A stretch of 5,041 nt of DNA from Rubritepida sp. (GCA_028291485.1 JAQGHZ010000722.1:1-5041), one strand, 5' to 3'. Shown: positions 1-4,977, numbered from the stretch's first letter. Numbers and translations: made by a program. Notes: generated by a model from the sequence alone, not told the origin.

Positions 1-206
1 ATCGTGCCGGTGGGCCCGTTCGACGAGCCGGGCCTGGTCGTCGGTGGTAAGGACGGAGCCGGTTGGAGAGGGGTGGGCTGTCCAGCGATGTTCTGGCTGT
101 TCGGGGTCGTCGGCGTGGGAGTGGTGACGACCTGGGCGAAGCTGGCGAGCGGCGAAATCGCGACGGTCGCTGCGAACGCGGCTGGAAGAAGACATCTAAA
201 GGTCAT
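1..206 (-). CDS. Secreted Pro/Thr-rich protein, N-terminal part (runs off the left edge)
   Basis: This minus-strand reading frame starts at the ATG complementary to 204-206 and stays open to the window edge, giving 68 residues with no stop. Residues 1-24 form a classical Sec signal peptide: MTFR, then a hydrophobic stretch, ending ASFA before Gln25, which fits signal peptidase I. The mature part seen is low complexity and rich in Pro, Thr, Ser, Asn and Gln (for example TTPTPTTPNSQN), as in small disordered periplasmic proteins common in Hyphomicrobiales. A strong Shine-Dalgarno sequence (AGAGGAGG, complement of 213-220) lies 6 nt before the ATG, so the start is well supported. A terminator upstream (405-439) separates it from the preceding minus-strand unit, so it probably has its own promoter in 221-404, though I see no clear -35/-10 pair. 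Function unknown; the rest of the protein lies outside the window. Confidence 0.72.
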   Translation of the reverse strand, partial: MTFRCLLPAAFAATVAISPLASFAQVVTTPTPTTPNSQNIAGQPTPLQPAPSLPPTTRPGSSNGPTGT

Positions 207-212
207 GGCTGG

Positions 213-220
213 CCTCCTCT
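213..220 (-). promoter_or_regulatory. Shine-Dalgarno site of the left-edge secreted protein
   Basis: On the minus strand this reads AGAGGAGG, a near-perfect anti-16S match placed 6 nt before the ATG at 206-204. It is the main reason to accept a gene whose stop codon lies outside the window. Confidence 0.75.
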
Positions 221-226
221 CGGTTG

Positions 227-244
227 GCGGGGGATTTTCCCCGC
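227..244. repeat. Short inverted repeat GCGGGG-N6-CCCCGC
   Basis: Perfect 6-bp arms (227-232 and 239-244) flank an AT-rich 6-bp spacer, 21 bp upstream of the start of the left-edge minus-strand gene. It would lie in the leader or near the promoter of that gene, so it could be an operator or a small leader hairpin. Six-base GC arms are common by chance in this GC-rich DNA, so support is weak. Confidence 0.25.
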
Positions 245-404
245 TCCGAGTCAAAGCGTCGGTGGTCGTTGCTGGTTGCACCCTTGTCCCTGGATCGCAT
301 CGGCCGCCTGCTGATCCGAACTTCGCTTGGCTTCATCGCGCGATTGAGCGGATGGGCGTCCACGCGCAGCGTCGCTCTCGGCCTGAGCCACCAAAAAGTT
401 GGGC

Positions 405-439
405 TAGAAAAGGCCCGTCAGCCACATGACTGACGGACC
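405..439 (-). terminator. Rho-independent terminator on the minus strand
   Basis: Read on the minus strand, GGTCCGTCAG (439-430) pairs with CTGACGGGCC (421-412) across an 8-nt loop. All ten positions pair, one as a G-U wobble, and the stem is followed directly by TTTTCT (411-406). The plus strand has no T run after the stem, so it works in one direction. It lies 27 nt after the stop codon of the OmpA-like remnant at 466 and so marks the 3' end of that transcription unit. It also insulates the secreted-protein gene that starts at 206. Confidence 0.72.
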
Positions 440-465
440 GCACGGGCAATTTAAAAATTACGTCA

Positions 466-654
466 TCAGTTGCCAGGGCCGGCCAGCGTAATCTCGATGC
501 GGCGGTTCTGAGCGTGGCCATCGGGGGTGTCGGTCGGGGCAATCGGATTTGCCTCGCCCCGGCCATCGGCCGAGACGATGTTCCTCGGCGTGCCGTGATG
601 GTCACTCTGCCCGACCGAACCTGAAGCATTGTCGGTTGAGAAAGTGGGGATCAT
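466..654 (-). pseudogene. Remnant of an OmpA-family (OmpA_C-like) protein, C-terminal end
   Basis: The frame ends with GRGEANPIAPTDTPDGHAQN followed by RRIEITL, then a short tail and stop. This is the typical end of the OmpA C-terminal peptidoglycan-binding domain (GxGExxPiAxNxTxxGRAxNRRVEI), including the Asn-Arg-Arg that helps shape the meso-diaminopimelate site. The earlier parts of the domain (the HTD motif, the NxxLSxxRAxxV helix) are not recognisable: the roughly 28 residues upstream do not align in this frame or, by eye, in the other two. The 62-residue ORF has no clear ribosome binding site and no signal peptide. A full OmpA_C domain needs about 100 residues plus an anchor. I infer a truncated, decayed gene. 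The terminator just downstream (405-439) suggests that the true 3' end has been kept. A short expressed peptide is possible but less likely. Confidence 0.55.
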
Positions 655-664
655 TGCAGGCGTA

Positions 665-680
665 GCTGCGTCGGCGCAGC
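665..680. repeat. Small hairpin GCTGCG-TCGG-CGCAGC
   Basis: Perfect 6-bp arms with a 4-nt loop lie about 47 bp beyond the stop of the minus-strand secreted-protein gene (727-1245). It could slow transcription or protect a 3' end, but no T run follows on either strand, so I do not call it a terminator. Confidence 0.25.
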
Positions 681-726
681 GTCCGCATCGCCATCAATGA
701 ACTGGCCTTCCCGCTCGTGTCGTCTC

Positions 727-1245
727 TCATCGCATGAAGGCACGGCGATAGGTACGCCGCCGGGCGCCGGCAAAGGAGACGGGCGTCAGTGGCATCCCGA
801 TGACGTCGATGAAAACCGACACTTCGCCGCCGCTCACCGGCATCGTCCCCTCGAGAACGGCAATCGTGTAATGCAACTTGTCGCCGTCCAACGCAGGGTT
901 TTGCAGCACGGCGACGACCTGACGCAGATCATTTCCGTCGAAGATGGAGATGTCGGCATTCGGCGGATCTTTCAGGAAGCTGTCACTTCCCTGGCTCCAA
1001 AAAGGCACAAAGCCAGCGGTGCGCATATTGCCGGCGATGCGCTCTGGGCGGTCGGAGAACATGATGGTCACGGGGCTGACCTCGTGAAGGGTCAGCCGAT
1101 TGGCCGCGCGATCGAAGCTCATGCGCTTCGCTGTCTGCACGAAGAGGAAGTCGGCCATCCCAACTGTAGGTGCCGTTTGGGCCTGGGCCTTCGTGATCGC
1201 GGCAGTCGCCGAAGCGGCCGCAACGAGGAACCTTCTGGTTGTCAT
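727..1245 (-). CDS. Conserved exported protein of unknown function (172 aa)
   Basis: The start chosen is the ATG at 1245-1243 (MTTRRFLVAAAS...), preceded at 6 nt by AGGAG. An in-frame ATG 24 codons further upstream would put the ribosome site inside the gene and bury the signal peptide. Residues 1-22 are an export signal ending AQA before Gln23. The Arg-Arg-Phe-Leu start is faintly Tat-like but lacks the exact SRRxFLK spacing, so Sec export is as likely. The mature 150 residues look like a compact soluble domain. Features include MADFLFVQTAKRMSF (30-44), FSDRPERIAGNM (63-74), VPFWSQG (80-86), DPPNADISIFDGN (93-105) and EVSVFIDVIGMPLTP (141-155), with a basic tail. I have a general sense that such proteins recur in alphaproteobacteria but cannot name a family. 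There are no cysteines after the signal, so it is not a lipoprotein. Likely periplasmic; function unknown. Confidence 0.82.
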   Translation of the reverse strand: MTTRRFLVAAASATAAITKAQAQTAPTVGMADFLFVQTAKRMSFDRAANRLTLHEVSPVTIMFSDRPERIAGNMRTAGFVPFWSQGSDSFLKDPPNADISIFDGNDLRQVVAVLQNPALDGDKLHYTIAVLEGTMPVSGGEVSVFIDVIGMPLTPVSFAGARRRTYRRAFMR

Positions 1246-1251
1246 TGGTAG

Positions 1252-1256
1252 CTCCT
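1252..1256 (-). promoter_or_regulatory. Shine-Dalgarno site that fixes the start of the 172-aa exported protein
   Basis: The minus strand reads AGGAG, within TTAGAGGAGC, 6 nt before the ATG at 1245. It decides between this start and the longer in-frame one at 1317. Confidence 0.75.
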
Positions 1257-1335
1257 CTAATAATTTGGCGAGAGCAAAAGACGTAAGTGCCTGGATATGC
1301 CAGATTGCTCTGTGCAAGAGACGCGATTCGCTCCT

Positions 1336-1366
1336 GCGCCAAAAATGGATACCGATTTCCGCAAAT
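1336..1366. repeat. Degenerate copy of a Hyphomicrobiales intergenic palindromic repeat (possible)
   Basis: The core CAAAAATGGATACCG followed by ATTTCCGC resembles a short repeat widely scattered between genes in Hyphomicrobiales, which I recall as roughly GGAAAAGTGGATACCGGTTTTCC. Here the two arms (GCGCCAAAAATGG and CCGATTTCCGC) pair only imperfectly, so it would be an old copy. It lies about 90 bp upstream of the start of the minus-strand exported protein, in an AT-richer stretch. The match is from memory, not from a search. Confidence 0.4.
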
Positions 1367-1452
1367 AACGACCTGTCCCGGCAATTATTCTATCAGCCTT
1401 GGCGTCCAGGCCGAGCTACATGAGTAGCGCTGCATGAGAGTTGCCATTTCAA

Positions 1453-1478
1453 GTCAGTCTCGATCGATCGAGACTGAC
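1453..1478. promoter_or_regulatory. Perfect 26-bp palindrome, candidate operator
   Basis: The arm GTCAGTCTCGATC (1453-1465) is followed immediately by its exact reverse complement (1466-1478), with no spacer and no mismatch. The next pair outward does not match. Such length is far beyond chance for a 5-kb window. It ends 4 bp before an ATG (1483) on the plus strand that opens a short frame beginning MALTERKMAQ. That position and symmetry are typical of an operator for an autoregulated dimeric repressor of the TetR type, and the ten residues look faintly like a TetR N-terminus, but the frame soon runs out of phase with the remnant that follows. No T run follows on either side, so a terminator is unlikely. 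Confidence 0.5.
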
Positions 1479-1491
1479 AGAATGGCGCTGA

Positions 1492-1722
1492 CGGAGAGAA
1501 AAATGGCTCAGAAACGTTGGACGCGTCGTCAAAGTCGACGGCCCTGGCCGGTTCGACGTGATCAATGTGGATGGGGGCGGGGTCTACACCATCCGTGTCA
1601 CCGATCCGGCTCGCCTGGCGGCCGTCACCGCATTGAAGGTCGGTGATTCATTGACGGTTTCGGTCGGCGCACTCACCCTGAGCTCCGTTGCAGGTTGCGA
1701 CCTTTTCGGCCTGATCTGCTGA
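1492..1722 (+). pseudogene. 3' remnant of a broken gene, small beta-rich domain of unknown function
   Basis: A plus-strand frame is open from just after a TGA at 1489 to the TGA at 1720-1722, and has no ATG, GTG or TTG start with a ribosome site before the protein-like part. From about 1516 it reads VGRVVKVDGPGRFDVINVDG, then GGVYTIRVTDPARLAAV, KVGDSLTVSVGALTLSS and a Cys-containing tail (GCDLFGLIC). The alternation of VxxVD, YTIRVTDPARL and VKVGDxxxV repeats a pattern common in small exported alphaproteobacterial proteins with a beta-barrel-like domain (GTVxxVDpxxRTVTLRxxxG...VKVGDxVxV). The signal peptide and N-terminal part are missing. Just upstream, an ATG at 1483 in another frame (MALTERKMAQ) may be the stub of a different gene, so the junction near 1510-1516 may be a deletion scar. 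I infer a pseudogene. Confidence 0.5.
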
Positions 1723-1750
1723 GGCGTCATCGCACCCCATAGCGTTTTCT

Positions 1751-1794
1751 GAGCGGGCCGTGCTGCCGCGACATTTCGGTGGACGGCCCTGCTC
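1751..1794. repeat. Imperfect inverted repeat (stem-loop 1) upstream of the DUF4239 gene
   Basis: GAGCGGGCCGT (1751-1761) pairs with ACGGCCCTGCTC (1783-1794) over 11 pairs with a single bulged T; the loop is 21 nt. It begins about 30 bp after the stop of the remnant that ends at 1722. No T run follows on either strand, so it is not a standard terminator. The preceding AGCGTTTTCT faintly resembles another rhizobial intergenic repeat. It could be a repeat relic or part of a leader RNA together with 1813-1868. Confidence 0.4.
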
Positions 1795-1812
1795 GGTGCA
1801 GAAGTCAGCGCG

Positions 1813-1868
1813 CATCGGGACGGATTTGGCAGGCACGGTGGTGCGACTGCTTTACACGAGTCCCGATG
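1813..1868 (+). ncRNA. Nested stem-loop (stem-loop 2), candidate leader RNA structure
   Basis: The outer helix is CATCGGGAC (1813-1821) with GTCCCGATG (1860-1868), 9 perfect pairs. Inside it, after an internal loop, GCAG (1829-1832) pairs with CTGC (1847-1850) and GCAC (1833-1836) with GTGC (1841-1844), closing a GGTG tetraloop, with a 2-nt bulge (GA). The three coaxial helices make a 56-nt stem-loop ending 46 bp before the GTG start at 1915, so it would sit in the 5' leader of that gene if transcription starts upstream. I recognise no known riboswitch. It does not cover the ribosome site at 1900-1906. A DNA-level palindromic element is the alternative. Confidence 0.35.
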
Positions 1869-1914
1869 TCAGCTGTCGTCGGACGAAGCCGAATTCCAAC
1901 AGGGGGCGCACGTC

Positions 1915-2682
1915 GTGAGTGCATTGGCCATATCGGCCGCGGTCTTCGCATCGACCCTGTTGTCGGGCTTCATCGGCCTCGCGCTCGCCCGGAAGCTGCC
2001 TCAAGATCACATAGACCAGGGATCAAAGGACTGTGTGCGGCTCGTCATGGGCTTTGTCTCGACCGTGGCGGCCCTCGTTCTGAGCATGCTCATTGCCTCG
2101 GCCAAGAACAACTACGACGTGCGCGGCAACCAGCTTCAGACCCTGTCTGCGGGAATCCTGTCTCTGGACCATCTGCTGTGGCGCTACGGCGCCGAAACCG
2201 CGGAACTCCGCATAGGCCTGCGAAACGATCTGACGCAGATGCTCGATCAGGTCTGGAACGGGGACCGGTTTGTCATCGCGCGGCTCGGCCTGGGACAGCG
2301 GGACCGGCGCCTCGTGGACTTCGCCCAGCCGATCCAGTCGCTTCCGCTGGGGAGCGAGGATCAGCGCGCCACCAGGAACCAGGCTATCCAGATGGCCGAC
2401 ACACTCAATGCCATTCGCGTGCAGATGACCCAGGTGATCGGAAGAACGATTCCGTACCCGGTCCTGCTGGTGCTTGGCTCATGGATGACGGCCCTGTTCT
2501 TCAGCTTCGGAATGTTCGCACGACCGAACAGGGCCGTGCTGGGTGCCATGACGGTCGGCGCCATCTGCCTCGCAGGGGCGATCTTCCTGATCCTGGAACT
2601 GGACCAGCCATTCGATGGCATAATGGGGTTGTCCGACGCTCCGCTGCGGCAGGCCATCGGCATGATTGGTCACGATGAGTGA
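1915..2682 (+). CDS. DUF4239 (bestrophin-like) inner-membrane protein, 255 aa
   Basis: The protein starts at GTG, 8 nt after an AGGGGG ribosome site (1901-1906 region); there is no alternative upstream start in frame with a site. Four hydrophobic helices are visible: residues 3-25, 42-62, 181-202 and 207-228. This two-plus-two layout, with a roughly 115-residue soluble segment between, is typical of the DUF4239 family (Pfam PF14023), as is the length near 255. Family-like signatures are LDHLLWRYGAETAELRIGLR (84-103) after helix 2 and LELDQPFDGIMGLSDAPLRQ (227-246) after helix 4. The family is distantly likened to bestrophin channels, but no function has been established that I know of. There is no cleaved signal peptide; helix 1 is a signal anchor. 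The next gene follows after 114 bp in the same direction, so co-transcription is possible. Its role beside an exported phosphatase and an FGE is unknown. Confidence 0.78.
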   Translation: MSALAISAAVFASTLLSGFIGLALARKLPQDHIDQGSKDCVRLVMGFVSTVAALVLSMLIASAKNNYDVRGNQLQTLSAGILSLDHLLWRYGAETAELRIGLRNDLTQMLDQVWNGDRFVIARLGLGQRDRRLVDFAQPIQSLPLGSEDQRATRNQAIQMADTLNAIRVQMTQVIGRTIPYPVLLVLGSWMTALFFSFGMFARPNRAVLGAMTVGAICLAGAIFLILELDQPFDGIMGLSDAPLRQAIGMIGHDE

Positions 2683-2796
2683 CGTCGTTCTCGTCGTGCG
2701 ACGTTCCGCGGCCATTGGCGCGGCGCTTGACGATGAGCAGGTATTTTCCTGGCGGTCGATCCCGACCTGCGGCAACGAAAACCAGAGAGAACGGCC

Positions 2797-3810
2797 ATGG
2801 AAGCTCCTGTCACCACCCTGGCACGGCGCGCGCTCGCCACGACCGCGCTCGCGCTCGTCGCGGCGTCCGACGCGTCCGCTCAGAACGCGCAGCGCGACCC
2901 ATTGCCTTCATGGCGCGACGGGCCGACCAAGCGCGCGATCTTCGCTCTGATCCGGCAGTCGGTCCGTCTCGGCACGCCGGATTTCATCCCGCCGGCCGAG
3001 CGCGTGGCTGTCTTCGACAATGACGGCACGCTCTGGGTGGAGCAGCCCATCTACACCCAGCTGTCCTTCGCGCTCGACAGGCTGCGCACCATGGCGCAAC
3101 AGGATCCATCCCTGGCCGAGCGCCAGCCCTTCAAGGCCGCGATCGAGGGCGACATGCGTGCCGTGATGGCGGGGGGCGAGCACGCGCTCGCCGAGATCGT
3201 GGCCGTCACGCATTCGGGCATGTCGCAGGAGGTCTTCGCCGGCATGGTCACCCAATGGATGAGCACCGCGCGGCATCCGCGCTTCCAGCGGCCGTATTCC
3301 CAGCTCTTCTATGAGCCGATGCTGGAGGTCATGCGCCTGTTGCGTCGCGAAGGCTTCGCGGTGTGGATCGTGACAGGCGGCGGCCAGGAATTCGTCCGCG
3401 CGTTCGGAATGGCGACCTACGACGTCCCGCTCGACAGGGTGGTGGGCTCGGTCGGCAAGACCGAGTTCCGCATCCTGCCCGACGGCAAATCCGAGCTGTA
3501 CCGCTTGCCTGCGATCGATGCCGTCGACGACGGACCGGGCAAGCCCATCGGCATCGGCCGCTTCATCGGACGGCGCCCGACCATCGCCTTCGGCAATTCG
3601 GACGGCGATATCGAGATGCTGCAATATACCACGACCAGCCCCGGGCGGCGCCTCGGGCTGTTCGTGCGCCATGACGACGCGGTCCGCGAATACGCCTACG
3701 ATCGGGACACGCATATCGGCAAGCTCGATCGCGGGCTGACCCTCGCGCCGCAGGCGGGCTGGAAGCTGATTTCGATGAAGGACGACTGGTTGCGCATCTT
3801 TGCGGGGTGA
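2797..3810 (+). CDS. Exported HAD-superfamily phosphatase, 337 aa
   Basis: All four haloacid dehalogenase motifs are present. Motif I is VFDNDGTLW (72-80), with nucleophile Asp74 and acid/base Asp76. Motif II is WIVTGGG (190-196) with Thr193. Motif III is probably Lys249 in GPGKP. Motif IV is FGNSDGDIEML (265-275) with Asp269 and Asp271 for Mg2+. The 115-residue insert between motifs I and II is a helical C1-type cap, as in phosphoserine-phosphatase-like members (Pfam PF12710 type). Residues 1-28 form a signal peptide (Arg-Arg, then an Ala/Leu-rich core, ending ASA before Gln29), so the enzyme should act in the periplasm, unlike most HAD phosphatases. The ATG follows a modest purine-rich site (AGAGAGAA, 2784-2791 region). 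The signal peptide supports this start. It is expected to hydrolyse phosphate monoesters by a phospho-aspartate intermediate; the substrate cannot be read from sequence. It lies between a DUF4239 gene and an FGE gene on the same strand. Confidence 0.86.
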   Translation: MEAPVTTLARRALATTALALVAASDASAQNAQRDPLPSWRDGPTKRAIFALIRQSVRLGTPDFIPPAERVAVFDNDGTLWVEQPIYTQLSFALDRLRTMAQQDPSLAERQPFKAAIEGDMRAVMAGGEHALAEIVAVTHSGMSQEVFAGMVTQWMSTARHPRFQRPYSQLFYEPMLEVMRLLRREGFAVWIVTGGGQEFVRAFGMATYDVPLDRVVGSVGKTEFRILPDGKSELYRLPAIDAVDDGPGKPIGIGRFIGRRPTIAFGNSDGDIEMLQYTTTSPGRRLGLFVRHDDAVREYAYDRDTHIGKLDRGLTLAPQAGWKLISMKDDWLRIFAG

Positions 3811-3839
3811 GGCGGCGCATGTCCGGATCACCTTGCAAA

Positions 3840-3875
3840 CGCCCGATCGACGTCACCGAGCCAAGTGTTCGGGCG
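3840..3875. repeat. Inverted repeat CGCCCGA / TCGGGCG after the phosphatase gene
   Basis: Perfect 7-bp arms (3840-3846 and 3869-3875) with a 22-nt loop lie 30 bp after the phosphatase stop. A hairpin here could mark the 3' end of the transcript, but there is no T run after it, and the loop is long. Support is weak. Confidence 0.25.
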
Positions 3876-3934
3876 GATCGCCGGTGCGCATCCGCTTTGG
3901 CGCTTCCTCCGACTGCGGGTAGAGAAAGTAGCAG

Positions 3935-4051
3935 ATGAGACAAATCCTTGCTTTCAGCGCCATTGTAGAATTTGGCACGGGCTCAGGTCTGCTGGGCACG
4001 AATGCCGGTTTATGTGCATCGATTTCACGTGGCAAAGCGGGGGACACCTGA
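3935..4051 (+). pseudogene. Truncated small membrane-type ORF overlapping the FGE start (38 aa)
   Basis: ATG at 3935 opens a 38-residue frame beginning MRQILAFSAIVEFGTGSGLL, and its TGA (4049-4051) shares its A with the FGE start (TGATG). The N-terminal pattern M..ll.fsaivE.gTGlgLl resembles small two- to three-helix alphaproteobacterial membrane proteins of about 130 residues. After Leu20 the expected hydrophobic run is missing and the sequence turns hydrophilic (SRGKAGDT). I therefore read it as a shortened remnant. The weak purine stretch AGAGAAAG (3921-3928) could serve as a ribosome site. If it is translated, the TGATG overlap would couple it to FGE translation, so it may survive as a leader peptide. 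The remnant and leader-peptide readings are both inference. Confidence 0.35.
4039..4044 (+). promoter_or_regulatory. Ribosome binding site of the FGE gene
   Basis: GGGGGA lies 6 nt before the ATG at 4051. It supports this start over the in-frame ATG at 3865, whose extra 62 residues show no FGE similarity. Confidence 0.65.
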
Positions 4052-4977
4052 TGCCCGACTTAGTGCCCGCCGCGGGCCTGAACATGGCCTGGATTGCCGG
4101 CGGTGCATTCGCTATGGGCTCGGACCGGCACTACGCTGAAGAGCGACCGTCGCATCAGGTCTCCGTTAAGGGTTTCTGGATGGACGAGGTTGCAGTGACG
4201 AATGCTGCATTTGCCGCCTTTGTTGCCGCCACAGGCTATATCACCGTCGCTGAGCGCCCGCTCGATCCAGCAACCTATCCTGGCGCCCTGCCGGGCATGC
4301 TGATGCCCGGCGCCCTGGTCTTTCGCATGACCGAGGGGCCGGTCGACACCAGCGACTACCGTCACTGGTGGGCGTGGACACCAGGTGCGTGCTGGAGTCA
4401 CCCGGAGGGTCCGGGAAGCACGCTCGACGGGCGCCAGGACCACCCCGTCGTGCATGTCGCCTTCGAGGACGCCGAGGCCTACGCGCACTGGGCCGGCAAG
4501 GCGCTGCCGACCGAGGCAGAATGGGAGTGCGCGGCACGCGGTGGTCTTGAGGGCGCGGAATTCGCCTGGGGCAACGAGTTCACTCCGGCCGGCGTGCACC
4601 TTGCCAACACATGGCAAGGGCCTTTTCCGTGGCGCAACTTCGCCACTGACGGATTCGCCGCCACCTGTCCGGTACGCAGCTACCCACCGAACGGCTACGG
4701 CCTGTTCGAGATGTGCGGCAACACCTGGGAGTGGACCAGCGATTGGTTCGCGGCACGGCATGATCCATTGAAACCCGGCTGCTGCGCCGCTGAGGCCAGC
4801 AGGGACCCGCGTCAGTCCAGCCCCATTCCCCGCAAGGTGGTGAAGGGTGGCTCCTTCCTTTGCGCCCCGAGCTACTGCCGCCGGTACCGCCCCTCCGCCC
4901 GTCACGCGCAGATGATCGACACCGGCATGAGTCACATCGGCTTTCGGTGCATCTGGCGGGATCCCACGGCCGCATGA
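4051..4977 (+). CDS. Formylglycine-generating enzyme (sulfatase-modifying factor), 308 aa
   Basis: This is a complete FGE of the SUMF1/FGE-sulfatase family (Pfam PF03781). It oxidises the Cys of a CxPxR motif in type I sulfatases and related phosphonate/phosphate hydrolases to C-alpha-formylglycine, using O2 and Cu(I). Signatures in order: MAWIAGGAFAMGSD (12-25); EVAVTNAAFAAFVAATGY (46-63); PGACWSHPEGPGS (111-123); DHPVVHVAFEDAEAYAHWAG (130-149); LPTEAEWECAARGGLEGAEF (152-171); ANTWQGPFPWRNFATDGF (185-202); PNGYGLFEMCGNTWEW (213-228); VKGGSFLCAPSYCRRYRPSA (264-283); GFRC (297-300). Cys271 and Cys276 match the two copper-binding catalytic cysteines (Cys336/Cys341 in human, Cys272/Cys277 in Streptomyces coelicolor). 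Many SUMF1-domain proteins lack these, so this is likely a true FGE. There is no signal peptide, in line with cytosolic action in bacteria. No sulfatase is present in the window. The start overlaps the stop of a 38-codon ORF. Confidence 0.93.
   Translation: MPDLVPAAGLNMAWIAGGAFAMGSDRHYAEERPSHQVSVKGFWMDEVAVTNAAFAAFVAATGYITVAERPLDPATYPGALPGMLMPGALVFRMTEGPVDTSDYRHWWAWTPGACWSHPEGPGSTLDGRQDHPVVHVAFEDAEAYAHWAGKALPTEAEWECAARGGLEGAEFAWGNEFTPAGVHLANTWQGPFPWRNFATDGFAATCPVRSYPPNGYGLFEMCGNTWEWTSDWFAARHDPLKPGCCAAEASRDPRQSSPIPRKVVKGGSFLCAPSYCRRYRPSARHAQMIDTGMSHIGFRCIWRDPTAA

Noticed and set aside
246..256. TTGACT on the minus strand upstream of the left-edge gene
   Set aside because: A good -35 match, but no -10-like hexamer at 16-18 bp, so no promoter is called.
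4..433. Three overlapping plus-strand ORFs (69-141 codons)
   Set aside because: They oppose the minus-strand signal-peptide gene at 1-206 and the terminator at 405-439, have no ribosome sites and show no protein-like pattern.
1779..2678. Long plus-strand ORF of 299 codons overlapping the DUF4239 gene
   Set aside because: Arg/Gly/Pro-rich composition typical of an out-of-frame shadow in GC-rich DNA. The overlapping frame at 1915-2682 has coherent membrane helices.
2675..2950. ATG overlapping the DUF4239 stop (ATGAGTGA) opening a frame into the phosphatase gene
   Set aside because: The overlap looks like translational coupling, but there is no ribosome site, the frame becomes Arg/Ser-rich, and it would overlap the phosphatase signal peptide.
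2908..3831. Long minus-strand ORF of 307 codons antisense to the phosphatase
   Set aside because: Shadow of the HAD gene, rich in Arg, Ala and His, with no domain. The plus strand carries all four HAD motifs.
3946..3972. Promoter-like TTGCTT and TAGAAT upstream of FGE
   Set aside because: The spacing is about 12 bp, too short for a sigma-70 promoter, and the boxes lie inside the small ORF.
4060..4935. Minus-strand ORF of 291 codons antisense to FGE
   Set aside because: Shadow frame; the plus strand shows the complete FGE signature.
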